Below, one piece after another: positions 23,252 to 31,788 of a DNA stretch of 64,000 nucleotides. Position 1 is the first letter of the stretch. Every line of letters starts with the position of its first letter. This stretch comes from Azospirillum sp. TSH100. GTDB lineage: Bacteria > Pseudomonadota > Alphaproteobacteria > Azospirillales > Azospirillaceae. The translations under genes and the position numbers were made by a program. The DNA lies in NCBI RefSeq assembly GCF_004923295.1, contig NZ_CP039637.1, positions 682,001 to 746,000 of the forward strand. The letters are read 5' to 3'. The notes under the pieces were generated by a model that had not been told where the DNA came from, searched no databases, and saw only the letters and a list, made by a program, of their open reading frames with translations.

Positions 23252-24174
23252 CCGCAAATCGTCCTATCGTCGTCTTCGGCAGCGTCAACATCGACGTCTG
23301 CGCCTATTCCGACCGTCTTCCGCGGCCCGGCGAGACCGTGCACGGCACCGGCTATGCCATGGGGCTGGGCGGCAAGGGCGCCAACCAGGCGGCGGCCGCC
23401 GCCCGCCTGGGCGGAACGGTCGAGATGGTCGGCCGCACCGGCGGCGATGCCTTCGGCGAGATGGCGCGCGGCCGGCTGGCCGGCTTCGGCGTGCGGACCG
23501 GCCAGCTGTCGAACGACCCGGCCAACCCCACCGGCATCGCGGTGATCGGCGTCGAGTCCTCCGGCGAGAACTGCATCACCGTGGTCGGCGGCGCCAACAT
23601 GGCGGTCAGCGAGCAGGATGTGGCCCAGGCCGCCCCGCTGTTCGGCACCGCCGCCGTCCTGCTGCTTCAGCTGGAAATCCCGCTCGCGGCCGCGCTGGCC
23701 GGAGCGGCCGCAGTGCGGGCCGGCGGTGGCCGCATCATCCTGGACCCGGCACCGGCCCCGCATGGCGGGCTCGCCGCCGACGTCTTCCGGGCGGTCGACG
23801 CCATGACGCCGAACGAGACCGAGACCGAATCCCTGGTCGGGCTACGGCCGACCAATCCGGACGAGGCCGCCGCCGCCGCGGAACGTCTGGCCGAGCGAGG
23901 CCTGTCCATCGCCATCGTCAAGATGGGCGGAAAGGGCGTCTATTTCCGCGGCCTGGGCCAGCAGGGCTTCATCCCGCCCTTCCCGGTGACGCCGATCGAT
24001 ACGGTGGCGGCCGGCGACTGCTTCAACGGCGGGCTCGCCTTCGCGCTGGCGCGTGGTGACGATCTGGCCGGCGCCGTCCGCTTCGCCTCCGCCTGCGGCG
24101 CGCTCGCCACCACCCGCGCCGGTGCCGCGGAGTCGGCCCCGACGCTGGCGGAGGTGATGTCGCTGATGGGGTGA
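23248..24174 (+). CDS. rbsK: Ribokinase RbsK
   Basis: 308-residue PfkB-family kinase converting ribose to ribose 5-phosphate. Motifs: N-terminal FGSVNIDVCAYSDRLPRPGETV and the GGKGANQAAAAARLGG signature, then the C-terminal DTVAAGDCFNGGLAFAL with the catalytic Asp of the GAGD-type motif; here AAGD replaces GAGD, a known harmless variant. The start overlaps the rbsR stop. Last gene of rbsDACBRK; its stop is four bases from the stop of the convergent SulP gene, with no terminator between them. Confidence 0.96.
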   Translation: MTANRPIVVFGSVNIDVCAYSDRLPRPGETVHGTGYAMGLGGKGANQAAAAARLGGTVEMVGRTGGDAFGEMARGRLAGFGVRTGQLSNDPANPTGIAVIGVESSGENCITVVGGANMAVSEQDVAQAAPLFGTAAVLLLQLEIPLAAALAGAAAVRAGGGRIILDPAPAPHGGLAADVFRAVDAMTPNETETESLVGLRPTNPDEAAAAAERLAERGLSIAIVKMGGKGVYFRGLGQQGFIPPFPVTPIDTVAAGDCFNGGLAFALARGDDLAGAVRFASACGALATTRAGAAESAPTLAEVMSLMG

Positions 24175-24178
24175 GACC

Positions 24179-25918
24179 CTATACGGCGTCCTGCGACAAG
24201 GTTCCGCCCCCGGCATTCGGGCTGGCATCGCCGCGCCGCAGCTTGTGCAGGCAGACCTCGATCGTCCGCTCGTAACCGACCAGGGGCGGCTTCAGCCCGT
24301 GGTTGAACAGTTCCTGCCGCAGCGTGTGGCTGGTCCCCGTCAGGATCACCTTCACGTCGCGGCGGGCCGCCTTGTGGGCCAGGCCCTCGATCGTGTTGGC
24401 CGCCGTCGAGTCGAGGAACGGCACCGCGGTGAAATCGACGATCAGCACCCGGTGGGTATCGGAAATGCGGTCTAGCACCGACCCGATCGACGCCGCCGCC
24501 CCGAAGAAGAACACGCCGGAGATGCGGTAGATCACCACCTCGGGATCGGCGGCGGCCTGATCGTAGGGCTTGCGGGCGACGATGGCGCCGTCGGCACTGT
24601 CCTCCGCCACGAAGGGCGTCTGGCTTTCGATCGCCGTGATCGTCGACATCCGGTGGATGAACAGCACGGAACCGAGCGCGAAGCCGATGACGATGGCTTC
24701 GGTAAGGCCGGTGAAGATGGTCAGCAGGAAGGTGGTCAGCAGCACCGCCGCATCTCCGCGCGAGCCGCGCAGCAGCGAGGCGAAGGCCGGCTTCTCCACC
24801 ATGTTCCAGGACACGACCGCCAGGACGCCGGCGAGGCTGGCGAGCGGGATGAAGCTGGCCAGCGGTGCCGCCACCAGAATGAAGACCAGCAGGAAGGCGG
24901 CATGCAGCATGCCGGCGAGCGGTCCATGGGCGCCGGCGCGCACGTTGGTCGCCGTGCGGGCGATGGTGCCGGTGACGCAGATGCCGCCGAACAGGGATGA
25001 CGCGACGTTGGCGATGCCCTGCCCGACCAGTTCACAGTTGGAGCGGTGGCGGCGTCCGGTCATGCCGTCGGCGACCACCGCAGACAGCAGCGATTCGATG
25101 GACCCCAGCAACGCGAACGAAATGGCGCTCGGCAGCACCGCCTGAATCTTCTCCAGGCTGATCGCCGGCAGGCTGGGCATCGGCAGGCCGGAAGGAATGC
25201 CGCCGAATTTCGTGCCGATCGTCTCGATGTTCAGACCGAGTGCGGCTGTCACCGCAGCGCTGGCGGCGACAGCGATCAGCATGCCCGGCCAGTGGGGCCG
25301 CACCGCCTTCAGACCGGTGATGACGCCGACCGTCGCCAGGGCCAGAGCGACCGAGGCCGGATCGGCCGTCGGCAGCGCCGACCACAGCACCGGCAGCTTT
25401 TCAAGCAACGGCCCCGGCTCCGGCCCGGCCAGGGTCAGTCCGAGCAGATCCTTGATCTGGCTGGCGAAGATGATCACGGCGATGCCGGCGGTGAAGCCGA
25501 CCGTCACCGGATAGGGCATGAATTTGATGTAGGTGCCCAGTTGCAGCAGGCCGATGGCCGCCAGTATCAGGCCGGACAGCAGGGTGGCGAGGATCAGACC
25601 GTCCATGCCGTGCGCCTGCACCGTGGCGGCGACCAGCACGATGAAGGCGCCGGCGGGACCGCCGATCTGGAACCGGCTGCCGCCCAGGGCAGAGACGATG
25701 AAGCCGCCGAAGATCGCGGTGTAGAGCCCCTGTGCCGGTGAAGCGCCCGATGCGATGGCGATCGCCATCGACAGCGGAAGCGCCACGATCGCCACCGTCA
25801 GGCCGGCGATGGCGTCGGCGCGGAGATGGGAGAGCCCGTAGCCCTCGCGCAGGATGGTGACGAGCTTGGGCGTGAAAAGTTCGGCGAAACTGGGTTGATG
25901 GGAAGTCGGTGCTGTCAT
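24179..25918 (-). CDS. SulP-family anion transporter with STAS domain
   Basis: 579-residue SLC26/SulP carrier, about 14 membrane segments, then a cytosolic STAS domain (about 440-555). Hallmarks are the GLTVAIVALPLSMAIAIASGASPAQGLY opening region, GPAGAFIVLVA, and in the STAS part VLIVDFTAVPFLDSTAANTI with the conserved Asp-Ser. Family members carry sulfate, bicarbonate or dicarboxylates; sequence alone does not decide, and no carbonic anhydrase or sulfate gene is adjacent. It lies 99 bases downstream of a small XRE regulator on the same strand. Confidence 0.93.
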   Translation of the reverse strand: MTAPTSHQPSFAELFTPKLVTILREGYGLSHLRADAIAGLTVAIVALPLSMAIAIASGASPAQGLYTAIFGGFIVSALGGSRFQIGGPAGAFIVLVAATVQAHGMDGLILATLLSGLILAAIGLLQLGTYIKFMPYPVTVGFTAGIAVIIFASQIKDLLGLTLAGPEPGPLLEKLPVLWSALPTADPASVALALATVGVITGLKAVRPHWPGMLIAVAASAAVTAALGLNIETIGTKFGGIPSGLPMPSLPAISLEKIQAVLPSAISFALLGSIESLLSAVVADGMTGRRHRSNCELVGQGIANVASSLFGGICVTGTIARTATNVRAGAHGPLAGMLHAAFLLVFILVAAPLASFIPLASLAGVLAVVSWNMVEKPAFASLLRGSRGDAAVLLTTFLLTIFTGLTEAIVIGFALGSVLFIHRMSTITAIESQTPFVAEDSADGAIVARKPYDQAAADPEVVIYRISGVFFFGAAASIGSVLDRISDTHRVLIVDFTAVPFLDSTAANTIEGLAHKAARRDVKVILTGTSHTLRQELFNHGLKPPLVGYERTIEVCLHKLRRGDASPNAGGGTLSQDAV

Positions 25919-26017
25919 CTGTCCGGCGGCCTTCTGGATAAGGCGGCGGGATCGTCGGCATCAGGTCGGCGGTCGCCGTCGCGCGGTCGATGGATGTTTA
26001 GATATTGGGAGTTGGCG

Positions 26018-26278
26018 TCAGGGCTTTGGTGCAGGCGTTTTCAGTCGGACGCCGCGACCGCCGGCAACGCTCTGGGCATTGTCGCCGATCAGTTCGATGC
26101 CGGCGGAATCGAGGGCCTCCACCACCCTGGTCAGGCTTTCGACGACGCCGCGCACATTGCCGTCGCTCGCCTCCATGCGCTGGATGGTCGGGACGGAAAG
26201 GCCGGCCAACTCGGCCAGCGTCTTCTGATCGATGCCTAGAAGCGCGCGGGCGGCGCGCAGCTGCGATGCCGTGATCAT
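26018..26278 (-). CDS. Small XRE-family helix-turn-helix regulator
   Basis: 86 residues, nearly all one Cro/CI-type helix-turn-helix domain (ITASQLRAARALLGIDQKTL, AELAGLSVPTIQRMEAS), then a short helix pair (VESLTRVVEALDSAGIELI) and a basic tail. Such one-domain regulators often sit next to transporters in alphaproteobacteria. It is upstream of, and co-directional with, the SulP gene. A 7-bp inverted repeat lies about 12 bases before its start and is a likely autoregulatory site. Confidence 0.87.
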   Translation of the reverse strand: MITASQLRAARALLGIDQKTLAELAGLSVPTIQRMEASDGNVRGVVESLTRVVEALDSAGIELIGDNAQSVAGGRGVRLKTPAPKP

Positions 26279-26289
26279 CCCCTACCCCG

Positions 26290-26313
26290 CAGATACATGC
26301 AAACCGGTATCTG
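26290..26313. promoter_or_regulatory. Inverted repeat upstream of the XRE gene
   Basis: CAGATAC-N10-GTATCTG, perfect 7-bp arms, 12 bases before the XRE start in an AT-rich stretch (to about 26345) that is unlike the rest of the window. Likely operator of the XRE regulator, or of the divergent amidohydrolase operon. Confidence 0.55.
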
Positions 26314-26461
26314 AAATATACATTATGATGTTTTAAACGTCACTAAAGATGTTTGAGATCGGTATGGCGCCGGACACCTCCGACGAAATAGACCGTTCCG
26401 GTTCCGGCATAAATTCGGCAGGATTGGTTCAGGAGTTTGCTGAAACAAAGGGATAGGGACG

Positions 26462-27631
26462 ATGGACGGGATGGTGTCGGAGCTGGAGCGGCTGACGGCG
26501 GACATGACGGCTTGGCGGCGCGATCTGCACGCCCATCCGGAAACCGCCTTCGAGGAGCAGCGGACCAGCGACTTCGTGGCGGAAAAGCTGACCTCCTTCG
26601 GGCTGGAGGTTCACCGCGGCCTTGCCAAGACCGGTCTGGTCGGGATCCTGCGCAACGGTGAGGGGCCAATGGTCGGCTTCCGCGCCGACATGGATGCGCT
26701 GCACATCCACGAGGAAACCAACCTTCCACACAGCTCGCGCAATCCCGGACGCATGCACGCCTGCGGGCATGACGGTCACACGGCGATGCTGCTGGGTGCA
26801 GCCCGCTACCTGACCGAACATCCCGACCTGTTCCAGGGCACCATCGTCTTCATCTTCCAGCCGGCCGAGGAGAATGAGGGCGGCGGCCGGGTGATGGTGG
26901 AGGAAGGGCTGTTCGACCGCTTCCCCGTCGAAAAGGTCTTCGGCATGCACAATTGGCCGGGACTGGAGGTCGGCCGCATCGCGCTGCGCCCCGGTCCGCT
27001 GATGGCCGCCTACGACATCTTCGAGCTGACCCTGACCGGCAAGGGCACCCACGCCGGCATGCCGCATATGGGAACCGACACGATCATGGTCGGCAGCCAG
27101 ATCGTCTCGGCCCTCCAGACCATCGCCAGCCGCAGCGTCCATCCCATCGATTCGGCGGTGGTCAGCGTCACGCAGTTCCACGCCGGCGACACGTGGAATG
27201 TCCTGCCCGGCACCGCCGTTCTCCGCGGCACGGTCCGGACCTTCCGGCCGGAGGTGCAGGATCTGGTGCAGCGCCGCATGGGCGAGGTGGCAGCCGCCAT
27301 CGCCGCCGGATTCGGAGTCGAGGCCAGCCTGCGTTACGAACGGCGCTATCCCCCCACCACCAACAGCGCCGCGGAGACCGAACTGGCCCGCCGGGCGGCG
27401 GCTCGCGTGGTCGGAGAAGAATCCCTCGACCTCGACCCGATGCCCAGCATGGGGGCGGAGGATTTCTCCTTCATGCTGCAAAAGCGTCCGGGCTGCTACA
27501 TCTGGGTTGGTGCGGGGCCGTCCGACCAGGGACGCAACTTGCACAGCCCCCACTATGATTTCAACGATGCGGTGCTGCCGATCGGCGCCAGCTATTGGGT
27601 GAGGCTGGCGGAAACCGTCCTGCCGAAATGA
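26462..27631 (+). CDS. M20-family amidohydrolase (hippurate hydrolase/aminoacylase-like)
   Basis: 389-residue cytosolic metal-dependent amidohydrolase of the M20D type. Visible are ACGHDGHTAML (C101, H103), the catalytic Glu pair E136-E137 (PAEENEGGG), dimer-domain GKGTHAGMPHMGTD, and C-terminal SMGAEDFSFMLQK with NLHSPHYDFND. Relatives cleave N-acyl or N-carbamoyl amino acids, releasing a free amino acid. Start ATG 26462; the first three codons also offer an in-frame ATG. It opens a long same-strand series ending at 34826 with an oxidase, an amino-acid-type ABC transporter and two ATC-hydrolase-family genes, so it may hydrolyse the transported N-substituted amino acid (inference). Confidence 0.93.
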   Translation: MDGMVSELERLTADMTAWRRDLHAHPETAFEEQRTSDFVAEKLTSFGLEVHRGLAKTGLVGILRNGEGPMVGFRADMDALHIHEETNLPHSSRNPGRMHACGHDGHTAMLLGAARYLTEHPDLFQGTIVFIFQPAEENEGGGRVMVEEGLFDRFPVEKVFGMHNWPGLEVGRIALRPGPLMAAYDIFELTLTGKGTHAGMPHMGTDTIMVGSQIVSALQTIASRSVHPIDSAVVSVTQFHAGDTWNVLPGTAVLRGTVRTFRPEVQDLVQRRMGEVAAAIAAGFGVEASLRYERRYPPTTNSAAETELARRAAARVVGEESLDLDPMPSMGAEDFSFMLQKRPGCYIWVGAGPSDQGRNLHSPHYDFNDAVLPIGASYWVRLAETVLPK

Positions 27632-27814
27632 TCCAGATCATGTACAAACCGGCCAAATTCCCCACGAAGGCGCGTGACATGAAAAAATTTCCGCGAGAAA
27701 ATCTTGGGAATTGCATGCGTGTGTCCATTGTCCCATAGTTCCTGGGGAAATGCAGGGCCCTGACCCAAAAGGGAAAACGGGCCCGGCGGATTTGGCCGGA
27801 CGGGACAGGCGGAC

Positions 27815-29146
27815 GTGACGGAACAAGCGGTAGACCAGGCACAGGGCATCCCCGGTCGGGGTGGCATCTGGCAACGCCCCAATTCCCTGTGGGAAGCCAC
27901 CGCCCCGCCGCCGCCCGCACTGCCGGTCTTGCAGGAGAGCGTAAAAGCCGACCTGCTGGTGATCGGCGGCGGTTTCACCGGCCTGTCGGCCGGCCTGCAC
28001 GCAGCGGAGGCCGGCCGCCGCGTGGTGGTGCTGGAGGCGTCCGAACTGGGCCGGGGGGCGTCCGGCCGCAACAACGGGCAGGTCATTCCGACCCTGACCC
28101 GCCCCGACCCCGCCGATCTGGTTGCCCGTTTCGGCAGTGAGGCGGGCGAGCGCTTCGTTGGCCTGATCCGCGACAGCGCCTCCACCTTGTTCGATCTGGT
28201 CCGCCGCCTCGGGATCGACTGCGCGGCGGAGCAGACCGGCTGGGTCCAGCCGGTGCATTCGCCGGGCCGTATCAGGATCGCCGAGCGCCGCGCCGGCCAG
28301 TGGGGGCGCTACGGCGCGGATGTGGAACTGCTGGATCGCACCGCGGTGTCCGCCATCCTCGGCACCGACGCCTATTTCGGTGGCTGGATGAACCGGACCG
28401 GCGGGCACATCAACCCGCTGGCACTGGTGCGCGGGCTTGCGGACAGGACGGTGGCGGCCGGGGCGGCGGTCTATGTCAACTCCCCCGCCCTGTCGGTGGA
28501 GCGGCGCGGCGACGGCTGGCTCGCCCGCACCCCGCAGGGGGAGGTGACCGCCGGCGCACTGGTGCTGGGCACCAACGGCTATGCCGCCGCCGTCTTCCCG
28601 GACATCCGGACGGAGGTGGTGCCGGTGCTGTCCTGGCAGATGGCGACCGCGCCGCTGGGCGACAACGTCCGCAAGACCATCCTGCCGGGCCGGCCGGCGA
28701 TGTCGGACACCCATGGCGACCTGCGCTTCATGCGTTACACCGCCGACAACCGGCTGGTGACCGGCGGCGCGCTGCTGATCCCGTTGAATGGAGCGGAGCG
28801 GCTGAAGCGCATCGTCGGCGCCCGTCTGGCCGGAATGTTCCCGGCACTGAACGGGGTCACCTTCGACTATGTGTGGAATGGCCGCATCGCCATGACCACC
28901 GACTACTTCCCCCGTATCCATAGGCTGGGACCGAACGCCTTCGCCTGGGCCGGCTGCAACGGGCGGGGCGTCGCTCTGTCGATCTCGCTGGGGCGGGAAC
29001 TGGCCTATGCCGCCATCGGCCGGGATCCGAAGGATCTCGCCCTGCCTTTCACGGCGCCGACACCCCTGCCCTTCAACGCTCTGCTGCAACGCATCGGGCC
29101 GCTGAAGATCCTGCAATACCGCTGGAACGACGCCCGCGAGATATAA
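27815..29146 (+). CDS. FAD-dependent oxidoreductase (DAO family, PuuB/OrdL-like)
   Basis: 443-residue flavoprotein with an N-terminal dinucleotide motif (LLVIGGGFTGLSAG, acidic end VVVLEA) and the GRGASGRNNGQV loop typical of gamma-glutamylputrescine oxidase and related amine/amino-acid oxidases. The C-terminal part has DYFPRIHRLGPNAFAWAGCNGRG. It would oxidise a secondary or primary amine or amino acid, giving an imine and H2O2. Start is GTG at 27815 with ACAGG upstream. The 183 bases before it include a short AT-rich stretch but no clear site. The gene is 16 bases before the first ATC-hydrolase-like gene. Confidence 0.9.
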   Translation: MTEQAVDQAQGIPGRGGIWQRPNSLWEATAPPPPALPVLQESVKADLLVIGGGFTGLSAGLHAAEAGRRVVVLEASELGRGASGRNNGQVIPTLTRPDPADLVARFGSEAGERFVGLIRDSASTLFDLVRRLGIDCAAEQTGWVQPVHSPGRIRIAERRAGQWGRYGADVELLDRTAVSAILGTDAYFGGWMNRTGGHINPLALVRGLADRTVAAGAAVYVNSPALSVERRGDGWLARTPQGEVTAGALVLGTNGYAAAVFPDIRTEVVPVLSWQMATAPLGDNVRKTILPGRPAMSDTHGDLRFMRYTADNRLVTGGALLIPLNGAERLKRIVGARLAGMFPALNGVTFDYVWNGRIAMTTDYFPRIHRLGPNAFAWAGCNGRGVALSISLGRELAYAAIGRDPKDLALPFTAPTPLPFNALLQRIGPLKILQYRWNDAREI

Positions 29147-29162
29147 ACAATGAGAGGCCGGC

Positions 29163-29660
29163 ATGTCGGACACCCCTGATTACCCCACCCTTCTGCGCAA
29201 TGCCTATGCGATGCGCGCCGCGTCCTACGCCCACATGTTCGACGTGCTGCGCGAGCGCTTCGGCACCGAAATAGCGCTGGAGGTCGGGCAGGAGGCCACC
29301 CGCCGCCTCGGCGAGGCGATGGGCGCGAAGTATGCCGGCCACGGCCCGGACGACCTGACCGGCCTGTGCCATGCCTTCCTCGACGGCATTCCCAACCGTG
29401 ACAGCATGTTCGCGCCGGAGATCAAGCGCTGCGACGGCGAGGCGCTGGAAATCCACTTCCACCGCTGCCCGCTGAAAGAGGCCTGGCAGGCCCAGGGCAG
29501 GTCGGAAACCGATCTGGAACTGCTCTGCAAGATGGCCGGCGCCATCGACGGCGGTCTGTTCGAGGCCGCCGGCTTCGTTTTCAAGGGCGAGACCTGGAAG
29601 CCGGGCGACGAGGGCTGTTGCCGACTGAAGGTCCTGCCGGGCGCCCAGCCTGCCGACTAG
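29163..29660 (+). CDS. L-2-amino-thiazoline-4-carboxylate hydrolase family protein, first copy
   Basis: 165-residue protein of the ATC-hydrolase family, whose founding Pseudomonas enzyme opens the thiazoline ring to N-carbamoyl-L-cysteine. Typical parts: HFHRCPLKEAW with C102, LLCKMAGAIDGG with C122, and ETWKPGDEGCCRL with C152/C153. These Cys match in order and spacing those of the second family member at 34350, though the two sequences otherwise differ strongly. Most family members are uncharacterised, so the substrate may be another ring or ureido compound. It lies between the oxidase and the binding protein. Confidence 0.78.
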   Translation: MSDTPDYPTLLRNAYAMRAASYAHMFDVLRERFGTEIALEVGQEATRRLGEAMGAKYAGHGPDDLTGLCHAFLDGIPNRDSMFAPEIKRCDGEALEIHFHRCPLKEAWQAQGRSETDLELLCKMAGAIDGGLFEAAGFVFKGETWKPGDEGCCRLKVLPGAQPAD

Positions 29661-29713
29661 ACGCGCATCCCCGCGAAGCCTGCAACGACGCACAATAAGA
29701 AGGTGCCATCGCC

Positions 29714-30823
29714 ATGACGTTCCGCCTCCTCACCCTGACGACCCTCACCGCCGCCGGGATCGCCGGTTCGGCCCTCGCCGCAGACACGGTCAAGCTCGGC
29801 TACCAGTTGCCGCTGACCGGCGACACTGCCCAATATGGTCAGGATTTCCGCAAGGCGGCCGAGATCGCGCTGAGCGAGTTCAACGCCGCCGGCAAGCCGT
29901 TCAAGGTGGAGATCGTCTTCGAGGACAGCCGGTCCGACGCCAAGGAGGGCACCAACATCGCCCGCAAGTTCGTGGACGACAAGGAGATCGTCGGCGTCCT
30001 GGGCGACTTCACCTCGGGTGTGTCGATGGCGGCGGCGCAGGTCTACAAGGACGCCGGCATGCCGCAGCTGTCGCAGACCGCCTCGCACCCCGACTACACC
30101 AAGATCTCCAAGTACCAGTTCCGCAACATCGCGACCCAGGCGCAGGAAGGCCCCTACAACGCCAAATGGATGGCGACCAAGGGCTTCAAGAATGTCGCGG
30201 TGATCGCCGAGCAGACCGACTGGGGCCAGTCGGTGGTCAGCGGCTTCTCCGACGCGGTGAAGGCCAATGGCGGCACCGTCGCCTTCTCGGAATTCTTCAA
30301 CCGCGGCTTGAAGGACTACCGCTCCCTCATCAGCAAGCTTGAGCGGGCCAAGCCCGACGCCATCTACACCGGCTTCTTCTATGAGGACGGCGCGCAGTTC
30401 CTGAAGCAGTTGCAGCAGCTCGGCATCAAGACGCCGGTCTATTCGACCTCGGCTGCCTACAGCCCGAAGCTGATCGAACTGGCCGGAAGTGCTGCGGAGG
30501 GCGTGCATCTGACCTCCAACTTCCTGCCGACCGATCCTTCGCCGAACGTCCAGCATTTCGTCGACGAGTGGAAGAAGCGCTCGGACGGCGCCGTCCCCGG
30601 CCAGTTCCCCGCCCAGGCCTATGACGCGGTCCGCATCATGCTGGCGGCGGTGGAGAAGGCCCAGCCCAACCCGACGCGCGAGAAGGTGCGCGACGCGCTG
30701 GCCCAGACGAAAGACTTCTCCGGCGTGACCGGCAAGACCACCTTCAGCGCCGACCGCGAGGCGGAAAAGGAGCTGGTGAAGGTCGAGGTCAAGGGCGGCG
30801 CCTTCGTCCCGGTCACCGAGTAA
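29714..30823 (+). CDS. ABC transporter substrate-binding protein, Leu/Ile/Val type
   Basis: 369 residues with a signal peptide (about 22 residues, ending GSALA before AD) and the two-lobed LivK-like fold: VKLGYQLPLTGDTAQYGQDF, IVFEDSRSDAKEGT, TASHPDYTKISKYQFRN and YEDGAQFLKQLQQLG. It captures the substrate for the four transporter genes that follow. Relatives bind branched-chain amino acids, amides, urea or aromatic acids. The neighbouring amidohydrolase, amine oxidase and ATC-type hydrolases suggest a modified amino acid or heterocycle (inference). Confidence 0.93.
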   Translation: MTFRLLTLTTLTAAGIAGSALAADTVKLGYQLPLTGDTAQYGQDFRKAAEIALSEFNAAGKPFKVEIVFEDSRSDAKEGTNIARKFVDDKEIVGVLGDFTSGVSMAAAQVYKDAGMPQLSQTASHPDYTKISKYQFRNIATQAQEGPYNAKWMATKGFKNVAVIAEQTDWGQSVVSGFSDAVKANGGTVAFSEFFNRGLKDYRSLISKLERAKPDAIYTGFFYEDGAQFLKQLQQLGIKTPVYSTSAAYSPKLIELAGSAAEGVHLTSNFLPTDPSPNVQHFVDEWKKRSDGAVPGQFPAQAYDAVRIMLAAVEKAQPNPTREKVRDALAQTKDFSGVTGKTTFSADREAEKELVKVEVKGGAFVPVTE

Positions 30824-30834
30824 ACACCCGGCAA

Positions 30835-30862
30835 CCGATCTCCAGCGCCCCGATCTCCAGCG
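30835..30862. repeat. Tandem direct repeat CCGATCTCCAGCG, period 15
   Basis: The 13-mer occurs at 30835-30847 and 30850-30862, in the 50-base gap between the binding-protein and first permease genes, ending 11 bases before the permease start and covering the place of the ribosome site. Confidence 0.6.
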
Positions 30863-30873
30863 ACAGAGCCCGC

Positions 30874-31788
30874 ATGTTCGATCCCTACTATCTCCAGCAG
30901 CTCGCCATCGGCCTGTCTCTGGGCATGACCTATGCGCTGATGGCGATCGGCTTCACGCTGATCTTCGGCGTGCTGAATGTCGTCAACTTCGCCCATGGCG
31001 AGATCTACACGCTGGGCGCCTTCGCCGGCCTCGTGCTGATCTCGGCCACGGCGCCGCCCATCGTGGCGGTGATCCTGGGCGCGCTGGCGATCGGGGCGCT
31101 GGCCGGCTTCTCGCTGGAGCGGATCGCCTTCAAGCCGTTCCGCCGCTTCACAGACGAGGCGTCGCTGAAATCGCGGGCGATGCGGGAATCGACCCTGCTC
31201 TCTTCGCTGGCGGTGTCGATCGTGGTGCGCGAGGCGCTGGAAATCGTCTTTGGATCGCAGATGCGCTCCGTCCCCTTCGAGTATCTGATCAACACGCCGG
31301 TGCGGGTCGGCCCGGTGATCCTGGTGACCGGTGACTTCATCATCTTCGGCGTCGCCGCCGCCATGCTGATCGGCCTGCAATATCTGCTGACGCGCACCCG
31401 CGTCGGGCTGGCGATCCGCGCGGTGTCCAACAACCCGCTCGGCGCCAAATATGTCGGCATCGACACCGACCGCACCATCATCACCACCTTCGTCGTCGGA
31501 TCGATGATGGGGGCGGCGGCCGGCATCCTGATGGGGCTCTATTACGGCGCGGTGTTCCCCGCCATGGGCTTCACGCCCGGCATCAAGGCCTTCGTCGCCA
31601 TGGTGATGGGGGGCCTGTCCTCCATCCCCGGTGCGGTGATCTGCGCGCTGATCCTCGGCATTTCGGAAAGCATGGCGACGACCTTCGTCTCGTCGGGCTG
31701 GTCGGACATGGTGGCCTACGGCTTCCTGATCCTGACCCTGATCTTCTTCCCCAACGGCTTGTTCGGAGCGCGCCGTGAACGCGTTTGA
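30874..31788 (+). CDS. Branched-chain-amino-acid-type ABC permease (LivH family)
   Basis: 304-residue inner-membrane protein with about eight helices; the LivH hallmark VNFAHGEIYTLGAF lies near residue 40, and the coupling-loop region RVGLAIRAVSNNPLGAKYVGID is clear, followed by AMVMGGLSSIPGAV. It pairs with the LivM-type subunit. No good ribosome site is seen because a tandem repeat fills that space. Its end overlaps the next gene by 14 bases. Confidence 0.94.
   Translation: MFDPYYLQQLAIGLSLGMTYALMAIGFTLIFGVLNVVNFAHGEIYTLGAFAGLVLISATAPPIVAVILGALAIGALAGFSLERIAFKPFRRFTDEASLKSRAMRESTLLSSLAVSIVVREALEIVFGSQMRSVPFEYLINTPVRVGPVILVTGDFIIFGVAAAMLIGLQYLLTRTRVGLAIRAVSNNPLGAKYVGIDTDRTIITTFVVGSMMGAAAGILMGLYYGAVFPAMGFTPGIKAFVAMVMGGLSSIPGAVICALILGISESMATTFVSSGWSDMVAYGFLILTLIFFPNGLFGARRERV

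Noticed and set aside
24175..24178. Terminator between rbsK and the SulP gene
   Set aside because: The stops are four bases apart and no stem is visible in the flanking codons.
27632..27814. Promoter or small RNA in the 183-base gap before the DAO-type oxidase
   Set aside because: A short AT-rich stretch is present, but I find no convincing -35/-10 pair, stem or T-run.
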